Shown piece by piece: positions 8,346 to 18,686 of a DNA stretch of 64,000 nt. The notes beneath the pieces were generated by a model. It was not told the origin of the DNA. It searched no databases and saw only the letters and a program-made list of their open reading frames with translations. Position 1 is the first letter of the stretch. The number at the start of each line of letters is the position of its first letter. The DNA comes from Alphaproteobacteria bacterium. Lineage in GTDB: Bacteria; Pseudomonadota; Alphaproteobacteria; Caulobacterales; Maricaulaceae. The stretch covers positions 1-64,000 of the forward strand of contig WGNG01000003.1 in assembly GCA_016124675.1 (NCBI GenBank), given 5' to 3'. A program made the position numbers and the translations under genes.

Positions 8346-10112
8346 TCAATACCCTTGCGCGGCGCCGTCCGTGCGCATTTCAGTTCCGCCATGCAGCACG
8401 CCGGTGCGTGGGTTGCGCCAGATCGCCTGATAGCCCCCGAACGACCGGTCGCCGTCGCGGATCACATGGCCGCGCGCTTCGAGCTCGGCCCGCACCGCAT
8501 CGGGCACGCCGCGCTCGACGAGGACTTCTCCCAGGCCCGCCGCGTCGCCGATCCGGCCGACCTCGGAGCTGGAGCCGTCATGGCGCCAGCGCGCGGCGTC
8601 GCCGGCCTCCTGCACGTTCAGCCCGAAATCGATCATGTTGACCAGGATCTGCACATGGCCCTGGGGCTGCATGGAGCCGCCCATGACGCCAAAGCTCATG
8701 ATGCCTTCGCCGTCGCGTGTCACCATGGCGGGAATGATGGTGTGGAAGGGCAGCTTGCCCGGCGCGTAGGCGTTGGGATGCTCGGGATCGAGGCTGAACA
8801 GCTCGCCGCGGTTCTGCAGCATGAAGCCCAGCCCGTCGGGCACCAGGCCCGATCCCATGCCCCGGAAGTTCGACTGGATGAGCGACACCATCATGCCGCT
8901 GGAATCGGCCACCGTCAGATAGGTGGTGTCAGCGGTCTCCAGGATCGCCGGATCGCCGTGGGATACCGTCTCCATCGCCCGGTCCATCGAGATGAGCGCC
9001 CGGCGCTCATCGGCATAGGCGTCGGTGAGCAGGGCGCGCGGGTCGATGTCCATGAAGGCCGGGTCGGCGTAGAAGCGCGCCCGGTCCTCGAAGGCCAGCC
9101 GCTTGGCCTCGATCATCACGTGCAGCGCGTCCGCGCTCATGAAGCCCATCGATGCCAGGTCGTAATCCTCCAGAATGTTGAGCATCTGAAGCGCGGCTAT
9201 CCCCTGTCCCTGGGGCGGCAATTCCCACACATCGTATCCCCGGTAATTCACGCTCAGCGGCTCGACCCAGTCCGACCGGTGCGCGGCGAGATCGCCCGCG
9301 CTCAGCCAACCGCCTATCCGGCGCATATAGGCGTCGATCGTCTGCGCGATCTCACCCTCGTAATAGGCGTCACGTCCGCCTTCCGCGAGCAGGCGGTAGG
9401 TGCGGGCAAGGTCGCGGTTGCGGAAGATTTCGCCCTCAACAGGGGCGGCGCCGGCTTCGGTGTAATAGGTGGCGCGGGCGTTCGCCAGCTCCTCGATCTG
9501 GCCGGTCTCGTGGCGCTGTTCGAGGATGCGCATATTGCGCGCCCAGTAGAAGGCGATGGTCTTGGAGACCGGGAAGCCCTCCTCGGCATAGGCGATCGCC
9601 GGGGCCAGCACCTCGCTCATGGGCAGGCGCCCGAACCGCTCGTGCAGCGCAAACCAGCCGTCGACAGCGCCGGGAACCGAGACCGCCATCGCGCCCAGCG
9701 GGGGGATTGCGCCCGTTTCGCCCGCGCGCTCCATCACCGTCTCATAGCTCAGCGACATGGGAGAGCGCCCGGCGGCGTTGAGCCCGTGGACTTCCCCGGT
9801 TTGCGGGTCCCAGACAATGGCGAATAAATCCCCGCCTATCCCGTTGCCGGTCGGCTCCATCAGGCCCAGCGCCGCATTCGCAGCAATGGCGGCGTCCACC
9901 GCGCTGCCACCGGCTTTGAGAATATCGAGCGCCACCTGGGTGGCCAGCGGCTGGGCGGTGGCGGCCATGCCGTTGCGGCCGATGACCGGCGAGCGGCCGG
10001 CGAAATGGTCGCCCGTCACCCGCTCGCCCGGATAATGGGTCTGGGCCCCGGCCATCCCGCCGAAGATCGAAAAGCTCATGGCGGCGGCCCCTGCGGCGAT
10101 CATGCGGATCAT
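8346..10112 (-). CDS. ggt: gamma-glutamyltransferase, secreted
   Basis: 588 residues with an N-terminal signal peptide ending near GAQTHYPGE. It belongs to the Ntn-hydrolase gamma-glutamyltranspeptidase family, which cleaves glutathione and gamma-glutamyl amides in the periplasm after self-cleavage into two chains. The processing threonine is about Thr397 in ADTTYLTVADSSG, equivalent to the T-H-Y-S-V site of E. coli Ggt. Other landmarks are GGSAVDAAIAAN, GIGGDLF, the PPQGQG segment and FGVMGGSMQPQGHVQ. The next gene on this strand ends 93 bases upstream of this start, so it is probably transcribed separately. Confidence 0.94.
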   Translation of the reverse strand: MIRMIAAGAAAMSFSIFGGMAGAQTHYPGERVTGDHFAGRSPVIGRNGMAATAQPLATQVALDILKAGGSAVDAAIAANAALGLMEPTGNGIGGDLFAIVWDPQTGEVHGLNAAGRSPMSLSYETVMERAGETGAIPPLGAMAVSVPGAVDGWFALHERFGRLPMSEVLAPAIAYAEEGFPVSKTIAFYWARNMRILEQRHETGQIEELANARATYYTEAGAAPVEGEIFRNRDLARTYRLLAEGGRDAYYEGEIAQTIDAYMRRIGGWLSAGDLAAHRSDWVEPLSVNYRGYDVWELPPQGQGIAALQMLNILEDYDLASMGFMSADALHVMIEAKRLAFEDRARFYADPAFMDIDPRALLTDAYADERRALISMDRAMETVSHGDPAILETADTTYLTVADSSGMMVSLIQSNFRGMGSGLVPDGLGFMLQNRGELFSLDPEHPNAYAPGKLPFHTIIPAMVTRDGEGIMSFGVMGGSMQPQGHVQILVNMIDFGLNVQEAGDAARWRHDGSSSEVGRIGDAAGLGEVLVERGVPDAVRAELEARGHVIRDGDRSFGGYQAIWRNPRTGVLHGGTEMRTDGAAQGY

Positions 10113-10205
10113 GACGGATGTTCCTCCCCTGGCCGCCCGGGTTCAGGCTGGCGCCCATTTGCAAGCCAGTAGATAGCCTTAACCCGGACCAATCAAGACC
10201 AGGCG

Positions 10206-12314
10206 CTACCGGCCGGGCTCGGGCTCGGGCTCCGGCTCGGGAGCGGGAGCGGGACGCGGACGGCGTCCGAGCACGCCCTCAAGCAGGCGCCGGGCGGGAT
10301 CCTCGCGGGTCTCCTCCTCGCCTTCGCCGTCCTCGCGCGGGCGCCCGGTCAGCGCATCGCGCAGCGCGCCCGCCGCCGCGTCGCGCGCCACATCCTCAAG
10401 CCGGCGGCCATCGGTGAGCGCCTGACCGGCCTGTCCGCCGATCAGCGACCCGGCGCGCAGGCGGATCAGGTCGCGCGCCACCGCCTCCAGATCCACCGAC
10501 ACCGACACGTCATTGAAGCCGCCCCGGATGCGCACCGGCACCGGCAGGCCCTGCAGGTCGGCCGCGCCGCCCTGACCCGCCAGCGTCTGCACGGCCCGCG
10601 GAGTCAGGCGGTAATCAATGCTCTGGTCAGCCAGATTGAGCGTCCCGGCGCCGTCCACCCGCAGGAGCGGGCTCAGCATGGCCAGATCAATGTTCTGCGC
10701 GACGCCCTGGCGGATATTGAACGAGCCGGTCAGCGCCGAGAAATCGGTCTGTTGCGTCTCGGCGAAACCCGAGGGCAGGGACCCGGTCTCGATCGCCTGC
10801 TGCACGGTGCGGATCACCTGGGCCAGGTTGACGCCCACGATGGCGCCGTCGGCGAAACTGAAGCTGCCGGTTCCATCCAGCGACCGCATGAGAGCCGCCG
10901 GGCTTGCGCCCGCCCCGTCGAGATCAAGCTGCAGCCGGCCCAGGCCCTGAAGCCGGTCGAACCCGGCCGCCGCCGTCAGAAAGGGCAGGGCCTCAAGCGC
11001 CGAAATGTCGGCGTCCATCGCGTAGCGCGGCGTGTCCTGGCGGGCGTTCACAACCAGCGTGACCACACCCTGGCCGCCATAGAGGCGGAAGTCGGTGAGC
11101 CGCGCGGTCAGCAGCGCATTGTCCAAGCTCACCGCCAGATTGACGGTCTCGGCCTCGATGTCGCGCGCCTTGAAGCGCTGGGCGCCCACATCGAGGCGGG
11201 CGTCGAGCGTGCGCAGGGCCGCCAGATCCATGCGCTCCTCGCTCCACGGCCCGAGCCCTGCGCCTTGCGCCGCGCCGCCGGCAGTGGGCTCCTCGGCCGG
11301 AATGTAGGGCGTGATGTCGAGATTGGCGGTCTGGAGGCTGCCGGTGACCAGCGGGCGCGTGCGGTCATAATCCAGCGTCAGCCTGCCGGTGGCCTGAATC
11401 TCGTCAAAGATGATCGAGGCGTCCGTGAGCGCCAGGCGCCCGGGCTCGCCCGCCACGGCGGCCTCCGCCGCGAAGCGCCGGAAGACATCGCCATCGGGCA
11501 GTTCGGCGCCGAGGAACCGCGCCAGCGCCGGCAAGGGCAGATCGACCGATGTGCGGCCGTCAAAGCTCAGCGTCTCGCCTTCGAGAAACCGTCCGTCAAA
11601 GCTGAGATCGGCGAGCGCGCCGGTCATCTCCAGCTCGAATTGGGTCTGGGCGCCTTCGAAGAACCCGCGCAGCGAGCCCAGTTGCGCATTGAACTGCATC
11701 GGACGGCCGTCCGCGCTGAGCGAGCCGCTCAGGCTGACCGGGCCTTCGACCGAAGGCAAACTGACCGACAGGTCGAGGTTTTCGATCCGCCGGGACTGTC
11801 CGGGATCGCTATAAAAAACCGAGCCGTTCTCGATACGCACATCACCAAACGCGGCTTCAAAGGGCAAGGCGCCGGGCCGGCGCACGAAGCCTTCGCCGGT
11901 GGCGGGCGCCGGGGCGGCGCCGGCCGCCGGCGCGCCCAGCGTCCAGTTATTGCCGCCCGCGCGCGCTTCGAGCCGGATCACCGGATCCACCAGCACGAAT
12001 TCCTCGATCTCGATGCGCCGCGACACAAGCGGGATCAGCGCCACAGAGACGCGTAGCTCGCCCATTTGCGCCAGAGGCTGTTCGCCAAACCCGGGCGCAT
12101 TGGCGATGGAGGCGTCCCTTGCGCGCACCTGGACGCGGGGAAACAGGGCAAGCCGCACCTCGCCATCAAGGCTGACCACACGGTTCAGCGTCTCGCTCGC
12201 CTGCGCGCTGACGCGCTCGCGCAGCCAGTCCGACGAGATCAGCGCCGGCAGGGCCAGGACAGCGCCCGCCACGAGAGCGGCAAGGATGATGAGGATGACA
12301 AGGAGGATGCGCAT
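10206..12314 (-). CDS. AsmA-family protein
   Basis: 702 residues. The start is the ATG at 12314, giving an N-terminal membrane anchor (MRILLVILIILAALVAGAVL); GGAGACA lies at ribosome-binding distance. The frame is open far upstream but without coding character. The body is the long beta-rich repetitive sequence of AsmA/TamB-like proteins. A conserved AsmA C-terminal block lies around 510-600 (GTGSFSFADGAIVGVNL, DFSALTGSFNI, LLRVDGAGTLNLADQSIDYRL). Such proteins are inner-membrane anchored, project into the periplasm and are linked to outer-membrane lipid homeostasis. The end is an odd Pro/Glu-rich tail of alternating EP. Confidence 0.85.
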   Translation of the reverse strand: MRILLVILIILAALVAGAVLALPALISSDWLRERVSAQASETLNRVVSLDGEVRLALFPRVQVRARDASIANAPGFGEQPLAQMGELRVSVALIPLVSRRIEIEEFVLVDPVIRLEARAGGNNWTLGAPAAGAAPAPATGEGFVRRPGALPFEAAFGDVRIENGSVFYSDPGQSRRIENLDLSVSLPSVEGPVSLSGSLSADGRPMQFNAQLGSLRGFFEGAQTQFELEMTGALADLSFDGRFLEGETLSFDGRTSVDLPLPALARFLGAELPDGDVFRRFAAEAAVAGEPGRLALTDASIIFDEIQATGRLTLDYDRTRPLVTGSLQTANLDITPYIPAEEPTAGGAAQGAGLGPWSEERMDLAALRTLDARLDVGAQRFKARDIEAETVNLAVSLDNALLTARLTDFRLYGGQGVVTLVVNARQDTPRYAMDADISALEALPFLTAAAGFDRLQGLGRLQLDLDGAGASPAALMRSLDGTGSFSFADGAIVGVNLAQVIRTVQQAIETGSLPSGFAETQQTDFSALTGSFNIRQGVAQNIDLAMLSPLLRVDGAGTLNLADQSIDYRLTPRAVQTLAGQGGAADLQGLPVPVRIRGGFNDVSVSVDLEAVARDLIRLRAGSLIGGQAGQALTDGRRLEDVARDAAAGALRDALTGRPREDGEGEEETREDPARRLLEGVLGRRPRPAPAPEPEPEPEPGR

Positions 12315-12476
12315 GACAGGCTGTCTCCGGCTGCAGGCTTGCAAACGCATGGCATCCGGCTTGCGCCGGACGCGGCGTGTGAGATGATGCCCACATTCGT
12401 GCGGCGTTTCCATGGCCAAGTCTGGTATGCTGGAGCGCCGCGCCGGTTCAGGCGCCGCCGACAGGAGACCATCCTC

Positions 12477-13292
12477 ATGCTCACCCGGAATGAATTTGAC
12501 GCTCTGCCCCAGGTCCGCATGGGCCGGCGCGAGCTGCTGGCTGGATTGGCGGCTGGCACCGTGTTTCCTTTTGCCGCTTCGGGTTGCACGGTGGAAAATC
12601 CCGAGCTTGGCCGGCGCCAGCTCATGCTCGTCTCCGACGCGCAGATCGCCCAGCTGTCGGCCCAGACCTGGCAGGCCGCCCGCCAGCGCGAGCGCATCAG
12701 CAATGACCGCACCTTGCGCGCCCAGGCCGACCGGGTGGGCGGGCGCATCGCCAGCGCCTCGGGCATGACCCATCACGACTGGGAGTTCGTGGTGTTCGAT
12801 TCCGATGAAGTGAACGCCTGGGTGCTGCCCAATGGCAAGGTCGGCGTCTATCGCGGCCTGCTCGAGGTCACGCGCAACGATGACCAGCTTGCGACCGTGA
12901 TGGGCCACGAGGCCGCCCACGTCGCCGGACGCCATGCCCAGGAGCGCGCCTCGCAGCAAATGGCTGCAGGCCTGGCGACCGGGCTTGCCGCCGTGGCGCT
13001 GGACTCTGCAGACGTCCAGAACGCCGGCGCCTGGGCCGGGGTGCTGGGCGCCGGGCTGACCTTCGGGGTGCTGCTGCCCTATTCGCGCCAGCACGAGCTG
13101 GAAGCCGACCGGCTGGGCGTCGATTACATGGCGCGCGCCAATTACCGCCCCGAGGAATCGGTCACTTTCTGGCAGGGCATGATGGCCCGGCAGAGCCGCG
13201 GCGCGCCGCCCGCCCTGTTGTCCACCCACCCGTCGGACGAGGTGCGGATGAACGCGCTCAACGCCCATCTGCGCGCCCGCGGATATGCCTGA
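12477..13292 (+). CDS. M48-family metallopeptidase, putative Tat lipoprotein
   Basis: 271 residues from ATG 12477, preceded by AGGAGA; the frame is open further upstream but this start gives the signal sequence. Residues 15-37 (MGRRELLAGL, then FAASGC) combine a twin arginine at 17-18 with a lipobox ending at Cys37, so a Tat-dependent lipoprotein is likely. The zinc site HEAAH is at 144-148 and the third ligand is about Glu207 in HELEAD. The family (BepA/LoiP-like) acts in periplasmic protein quality control. The gene is divergent from the AsmA-like gene, which shares an envelope role. Confidence 0.88.
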   Translation: MLTRNEFDALPQVRMGRRELLAGLAAGTVFPFAASGCTVENPELGRRQLMLVSDAQIAQLSAQTWQAARQRERISNDRTLRAQADRVGGRIASASGMTHHDWEFVVFDSDEVNAWVLPNGKVGVYRGLLEVTRNDDQLATVMGHEAAHVAGRHAQERASQQMAAGLATGLAAVALDSADVQNAGAWAGVLGAGLTFGVLLPYSRQHELEADRLGVDYMARANYRPEESVTFWQGMMARQSRGAPPALLSTHPSDEVRMNALNAHLRARGYA

Positions 13293-13323
13293 GTCGCCCC
13301 TGTAAACCAGCCGCGCGCAGGCC

Positions 13324-13352
13324 TTGCGCGCGGCGCGCCCCGAAGCTAGTTT
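13324..13352 (+). promoter_or_regulatory. candidate promoter of tRNA-His
   Basis: TTGCGC (13324-13329) and TAGTTT (13347-13352) are separated by 17 bases and lie about 52 bases upstream of the tRNA. The spacing is ideal and the hexamers are moderate matches to sigma-70-type consensus sequences. Surrounding GC-rich repeats of GCGC make chance matches possible. Confidence 0.35.
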
Positions 13353-13403
13353 GCGCGCCCTGCGCAATGGGGGTCGCCCCCGATCGCAGGCGCGTCATGG
13401 CAT

Positions 13404-13480
13404 GCCGCCTTAGCTCAGTTGGTTAGAGCGCTAGATTGTGGATCTAGAGGTCCCCCGTTCAAGCCGGGGAGGCGGTACCA
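13404..13480 (+). tRNA. tRNA-His (GTG), without encoded G-1
   Basis: A 77-base cloverleaf including an encoded CCA (13478-13480). The acceptor stem pairs 13404-13410 with 13470-13476, the D arm begins GCTCAGTTGG, the anticodon stem CTAGA/TCTAG encloses the loop TTGTGGA with anticodon GTG at 13438-13440, and the T arm contains GTTCAAG. The first acceptor pair is G1:U72, the discriminator is A73 (13477), and the base before G1 is T (13403), not the usual G-1. This combination is the exceptional histidine identity described for Caulobacter and related alphaproteobacteria. Confidence 0.97.
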
Positions 13481-13627
13481 TGTTTGCAAGCCGCCCGCTC
13501 CGGTTTTCCACAATCGGTGACGGTAAAACCGCTGCTCCCCGCTTCGCAGCCGTTAACCATTCGGCCACACTGCACCGCCGGACCAGGCTCGCCCTTGAGT
13601 CGTCCCGGTCAGGCTGGGGAGGCCACC

Positions 13628-14278
13628 ATGGCGCGCTTGAGCGAGGACGGGGCGGCGCGGTTCGTCATCCTGGATGGCGATCAGCTCTATGAGTCCGGCG
13701 ATATCGACCGCATCTGCGGGCGCCACGCCATTGCGGCCGTACATCGCGGGGCGCTGTGGCGGCGGCTGGAAAGTGCGGGCCGCGCGCTGCTGGATCAGCG
13801 CCGCCTGCATGCCACGCCGGTGCAGCTCGCCCGCATCCGTCAGGATTTGCTGCTGGGCCTGCGCGTGACGCGCCAGCTGGCCGATCTCACGCCGCGTGCG
13901 GGCCAGTGCGCGGGCGACCAGCCCAGCGCCGCGCTCAGCCGCGCCCATCTGGCGGCGCTGCGCGAAGGCGAGCGGCGCGCCGGCGGCGGGGCCGGGGCGG
14001 GATCGCGTCTCGAAGACGCCCATGACACGCTCGCCTGGCTCGCGGACGTCTACGAATCCGCGATTGAGTCATGCGCCCGCGTCCATCGCGAGGGCCAGGA
14101 TCCCGAGGCGGCCTGGCGCATGGCGCTCACCGGTTTCTTCACCCGCATCCTTGCGCGGTCCTGGACCGATGATGGCGGCGCGGCGGGGGAGCGATTCCTG
14201 GCCGATTGCCGCGCCGTGCTCGACGCGCGAGAGGCGCCTGGGCCCGGACCGGCGCTGCGGCTGGCAAGGGATACCTGA
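13628..14278 (+). CDS. hypothetical protein, helical, cytosolic
   Basis: 216 residues from ATG 13628, chosen because GGGGAGG sits at ideal distance; the frame upstream overlaps tRNA-flanking DNA. I do not recognise the family. The protein is Ala/Arg-rich and predicted mostly helical, with no signal or membrane segment. A low-complexity GGGAGAG linker at about 119-125 separates an N-terminal half (residues 1-115) from a C-terminal half containing DTLAWLADVYESAIESC. It converges on dinB. Confidence 0.6.
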   Translation: MARLSEDGAARFVILDGDQLYESGDIDRICGRHAIAAVHRGALWRRLESAGRALLDQRRLHATPVQLARIRQDLLLGLRVTRQLADLTPRAGQCAGDQPSAALSRAHLAALREGERRAGGGAGAGSRLEDAHDTLAWLADVYESAIESCARVHREGQDPEAAWRMALTGFFTRILARSWTDDGGAAGERFLADCRAVLDAREAPGPGPALRLARDT

Positions 14279-14293
14279 ACCGGTCTTTTGCGA

Positions 14294-15562
14294 TCAGGCC
14301 CCGTCGCGGCCCAACATGCGGCCCTTGATCACGGCGGACGTGCCGAACCGCGCCCGGGCGGCGTCCATGGCCCGTTCGGCCGCCGCCCGGCGCAGCGCGC
14401 CCGGATCGGCCAGATCGCCGGCATCGCCGGCTGCCGGTTCAAGATCGCTATAGCCCGCTCCGATCAGCCGGTAGCGCTCGCCCTCGGGTTCCGCATCCAA
14501 CATGGCGCAGGCCTGGCGGAACAGGGTGTCGGCCAGCTGGGCAGGATCATGCAGCGTGCGCCGGCGGGTGATGGATTTGAACCGGCCGGTCTTGAGCTTC
14601 AGCGTCACCACGCGCCCCGCCACGCCTTGCGCTTTCATCCGGTCGGCGATCTTCAGACAGAGCGGCCAGAGCCGGTCCTTCAGGACGGCCTTGCTGGCGA
14701 TGTCGTCCTCGAATGTCGTCTCCGCTGACACCGATTTGCGCTCGCGATCAGGATTGACGGGCCGGGCGTCCTCCCCGCGCGCCAGCTTCAGAAGGCGCCA
14801 GCCTGTCTCGCCATGGCGCGCGACCAGCTCGCGCTCGGGCCGGGCCAGCACGTCGGCGAGGGTCTTCAGCCCGTCCGCCTCGAGGCGCCGGGCGGTGGCC
14901 GGGCCGACGCCGAACACGGCGGATACCTTGAGGGCTTTGAGGAAATCGGGCGCCTCGGCGCGTCCGATCGCGGCGAACCCGTTGGGCTTGTCGAGCTCGG
15001 AGGCGGTCTTGGCCAGGAATTTGTTGAAGCTCAGCCCCACCGACACCGTCACGCCCACGCTGTCGCGGATCGCGCGCTGCAGCCTGAGCAGGGTCAGGGC
15101 CGGCGGCGCGCCGTGCAGGCGGGCCGTGCCGGACAGATCGATGAACGCCTCATCGATGGACAGCGGTTCGACCAGCGGCGTCACCGCCTCCATCATCTCG
15201 CGGATACGCTTGCCCTCGGCCACATACAGGCTCATGCGCGGCCGCACCACCACCGCATCGGGGCAGGCTTTGAGCGCCTTGAACATCGGCATGGCCGAGC
15301 GCACGCCATACAGGCGCGCCACATAACAGCAGGTCGCCACCACGCCGCGCCTGCCGCCGCCGACAATCACCGGCTTGTGCTCGAGGGAGGGATCGTCGCG
15401 CTTTTCGATAGCGGCGTAAAACGCATCGCAGTCGATATGGGCGATGGACAATGTATCCAGCTCGGGGTGACGCACCGCGTGGCGCGCGCCGCAGGCCCGG
15501 CAGGCGGGGTCTTCGGCCGCCACCGGCGACAGGCATTTGCGGCACCAGCCCGGGGCGCTCAT
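14294..15562 (-). CDS. dinB: DNA polymerase IV (Y-family, translesion)
   Basis: 422 residues from the ATG at 15562, which overlaps the stop of the ROK gene as ATGA; a start three codons earlier is also possible. Before the polymerase lies a zinc-finger-like Cys motif (WCRKC, then ACRACG), typical of one alphaproteobacterial DinB subgroup. Catalytic landmarks are HIDCDAFYAAIE with the first metal Asp and SIDEAFIDLSG with the Asp-Glu pair, followed by helix-hairpin-helix segments and the little-finger domain. It performs error-prone bypass of damaged DNA. The usual C-terminal beta-clamp motif is not obvious. Confidence 0.93.
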   Translation of the reverse strand: MSAPGWCRKCLSPVAAEDPACRACGARHAVRHPELDTLSIAHIDCDAFYAAIEKRDDPSLEHKPVIVGGGRRGVVATCCYVARLYGVRSAMPMFKALKACPDAVVVRPRMSLYVAEGKRIREMMEAVTPLVEPLSIDEAFIDLSGTARLHGAPPALTLLRLQRAIRDSVGVTVSVGLSFNKFLAKTASELDKPNGFAAIGRAEAPDFLKALKVSAVFGVGPATARRLEADGLKTLADVLARPERELVARHGETGWRLLKLARGEDARPVNPDRERKSVSAETTFEDDIASKAVLKDRLWPLCLKIADRMKAQGVAGRVVTLKLKTGRFKSITRRRTLHDPAQLADTLFRQACAMLDAEPEGERYRLIGAGYSDLEPAAGDAGDLADPGALRRAAAERAMDAARARFGTSAVIKGRMLGRDGA

Positions 15563-16458
15563 GCCGGCCACAGCCAGGCGGCCCCGCGCACGCCAGACGA
15601 ATCGCCGTGGCGATTGCGGCGGATGCGTGTGACCAGCTCGTCGGTGAACGCCCAGCGGGCCAGCGCCGCCTCCAGCCGTTCGGGCAGGCCCGGCAGGTTG
15701 GACAATCCACCGCCCAGCACAATCACCTGCGGATCAACAATATTGACGACGCTCGCCAGCGCCCGGGCAAGGCGCGCCTCGTGACGCGCGAGGCTCTCGC
15801 GCGCCTGCGGCTCGCCGGCGGCCGCCGCCGCTGCGATCGCGTCTGCGGTCAGGGACTGGCCGGTCGTGCGCGCGTGGTCCCTGGCCAGCGCTGGACCGGA
15901 ACACCAGGCTTCCACGCATCCAGAAAGCCCGCAATGGCATGCCGGACCGGGTATCTCGTCGCGTGACGGCCAGGGCAGGGCGGTGTGGCCCCACTCGCCG
16001 GCATTGCCGTCCGCGCCGCTCACCAGCGCGCCCCCGATCACCAGCCCGCCGCCCACGCCGGTGCCAAGGATCACGCCGAACACGCTGGCGGCCCCTTCGC
16101 CCGCCCCGTCGCGCGCTTCGGACAGCGCAAAACAGTTGGCGTCATTGGCGCAGCGCACCTCCCTGTCCAGCGCAGCGGAGACGTCCTGACGCAGCGCGCG
16201 TCCGTTGAGGGCGGTGGAGTTGGCGTTGCGCATGAGGCCGCTGCGCGGATTATGCGAGCCGGGATGTCCCAGGCCCGTGCTGAGGGCGCCAAGCCCGCGG
16301 CGCGCCTCGACCCCATGGACCAGCTGCGCCATGGCGGCGATCTTCTCGTCATAGCCCCGGGGCGTGGCGATGCGCTCGCGCACGCTGATCGCGCCATCGT
16401 CTTCGAGGATGGCGGCCTCGATCTTTGTGCCGCCCAGATCTATGCCCAGCCGAGGCAT
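15559..16458 (-). CDS. ROK-family sugar kinase (fructokinase/N-acetylglucosamine kinase-like)
   Basis: 299 residues. The N-terminus GIDLGGTKIEAAILE is the ROK phosphate-1 motif. ANDANCFALSE holds the catalytic Asp, GVILGTGVGGGLV is phosphate-2, and CHCGLSGCVEAW is the ROK zinc-binding motif CxCGxxGCxE. It phosphorylates a hexose in the cytosol; fructose (Mak-like) or GlcNAc cannot be distinguished. No sugar transporter is adjacent, and the gene is coupled by ATGA to dinB, a pairing that probably reflects transcription rather than shared function. Confidence 0.87.
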   Translation of the reverse strand: MPRLGIDLGGTKIEAAILEDDGAISVRERIATPRGYDEKIAAMAQLVHGVEARRGLGALSTGLGHPGSHNPRSGLMRNANSTALNGRALRQDVSAALDREVRCANDANCFALSEARDGAGEGAASVFGVILGTGVGGGLVIGGALVSGADGNAGEWGHTALPWPSRDEIPGPACHCGLSGCVEAWCSGPALARDHARTTGQSLTADAIAAAAAAGEPQARESLARHEARLARALASVVNIVDPQVIVLGGGLSNLPGLPERLEAALARWAFTDELVTRIRRNRHGDSSGVRGAAWLWPA

Positions 16459-16626
16459 GGCGCTTTCCTGGCCCTGTTTTTCATGTTCATATCCTGTTCC
16501 GCCTGCCGGGGAAACGGGCCTGACTCATTCTTGATTAAGGAAAGTAGGGTTTACTGCGTGGTGGATGGTCACCGCTCACGCCAATAGGCGGGGCGATTGG
16601 GGAAGCGCGGTCTCATGCTGCAGGTC

Positions 16627-16992
16627 ATGCCCAAAAAAGTTCTGATCGTTGAAGACAACGAGCTGAACATGAAGCTGTTTCGTGATCTGCTCGAGGCGCA
16701 TGGTTTTGAAACCGTGCAGACGCGCGAGGGGCTCAAGGCGCTGGACATGGCGCGTGAGCACAAGCCGGACCTCATTCTCATGGATATCCAGCTGCCCGAA
16801 GTGTCGGGGCTGGACGTGACCAAATGGCTGAAGAATGACGAGGCGCTGGCGAGCATTCCCGTGGTGGCCGTCACCGCCTTCGCCATGAAGGGCGACGAGG
16901 AGCGGATCCGCCAGGGCGGCTGCGAGGGCTATCTGTCCAAGCCGATCACCGTGGCGAGCTTCATCGAAACCGTTCGCAAATTCCTCGGTTGA
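16627..16992 (+). CDS. divK: single-domain response regulator DivK
   Basis: 121 residues, a lone receiver domain. The ATG at 16627 was chosen because it places the phosphorylated Asp (LILMDIQLP) at residue 53 exactly as in Caulobacter DivK; an ATG at 16615 with GGGGAAG upstream is the alternative. The sequence is nearly the Caulobacter protein in [28 protein letters not shown] and [11 protein letters not shown]. DivK shuttles phosphate from DivJ and PleC and controls the CckA-CtrA cell-cycle pathway. A CcrM methylation-type site GACTC lies at 16522-16526 upstream. pleD follows after 13 bases. Confidence 0.93.
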   Translation: MPKKVLIVEDNELNMKLFRDLLEAHGFETVQTREGLKALDMAREHKPDLILMDIQLPEVSGLDVTKWLKNDEALASIPVVAVTAFAMKGDEERIRQGGCEGYLSKPITVASFIETVRKFLG

Positions 16993-17005
16993 GGCGGAGG
17001 CGGAG

Positions 17006-18352
<1,347 letters not shown>

Positions 18353-18406
18353 ACCACGCAGCCTCTTTCAAACTCAACTACAGGGGCGCAATCAGCAGGC
18401 AAACGC

Positions 18407-18574
18407 CTACTTGATCTTGCCTTCTTTGAAGTCGACATGCTTGCGCACGACCGGATCGTACTTCTTCAGCACGAGCTTCTCGGTCATGGTCCGGGCGTTT
18501 TTCTTCGTCACGTAGAAATAACCCGTGCCCGCCGTCGAGTTCAGGCGGATCTTGATGGTTGTCGGTTTGGCCAT
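18407..18574 (-). CDS. rpmG: 50S ribosomal protein L33
   Basis: 55 residues from ATG 18574 ([20 protein letters not shown]). The basic, short sequence with [11 protein letters not shown] and a [18 protein letters not shown] end is L33 of the large ribosomal subunit. It lacks the two CxxC zinc motifs, so it is the zinc-free type. Transcribed alone, with its own terminator at 18335-18368. Confidence 0.97.
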   Translation of the reverse strand: MAKPTTIKIRLNSTAGTGYFYVTKKNARTMTEKLVLKKYDPVVRKHVDFKEGKIK

Positions 18575-18686
18575 GGTCGAGCACCCGGTCGAAAATGATG
18601 GCGCGCCCGGTGCGGACCCGGGCGCATGCGAGCGGCGGAACATACGCACGCGCGCGCCGGTGTCAATCCTTGCCCCTGCGCGCCGG

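Noticed and set aside
10206-10260. Short repeat of GGCTCG units
   Set aside because: It encodes the alternating Glu-Pro tail of the AsmA-like protein; too short and imperfect for a separate feature.
12315-13367. Upstream part of the open frame containing the AsmA-like gene
   Set aside because: It is antisense to the M48 peptidase gene and has no protein-like motifs; the membrane anchor begins at 12314.
13501-13531. Possible terminator after tRNA-His (CGGTTTT paired with AAAACCG)
   Set aside because: Only 7 pairs with a 17-base loop and no following T-run.
16510-16560. CtrA-binding site upstream of divK
   Set aside because: TTAA occurs once, but the TTAA-N7-TTAA spacing is not met; only a GACTC methylation-type site can be supported.
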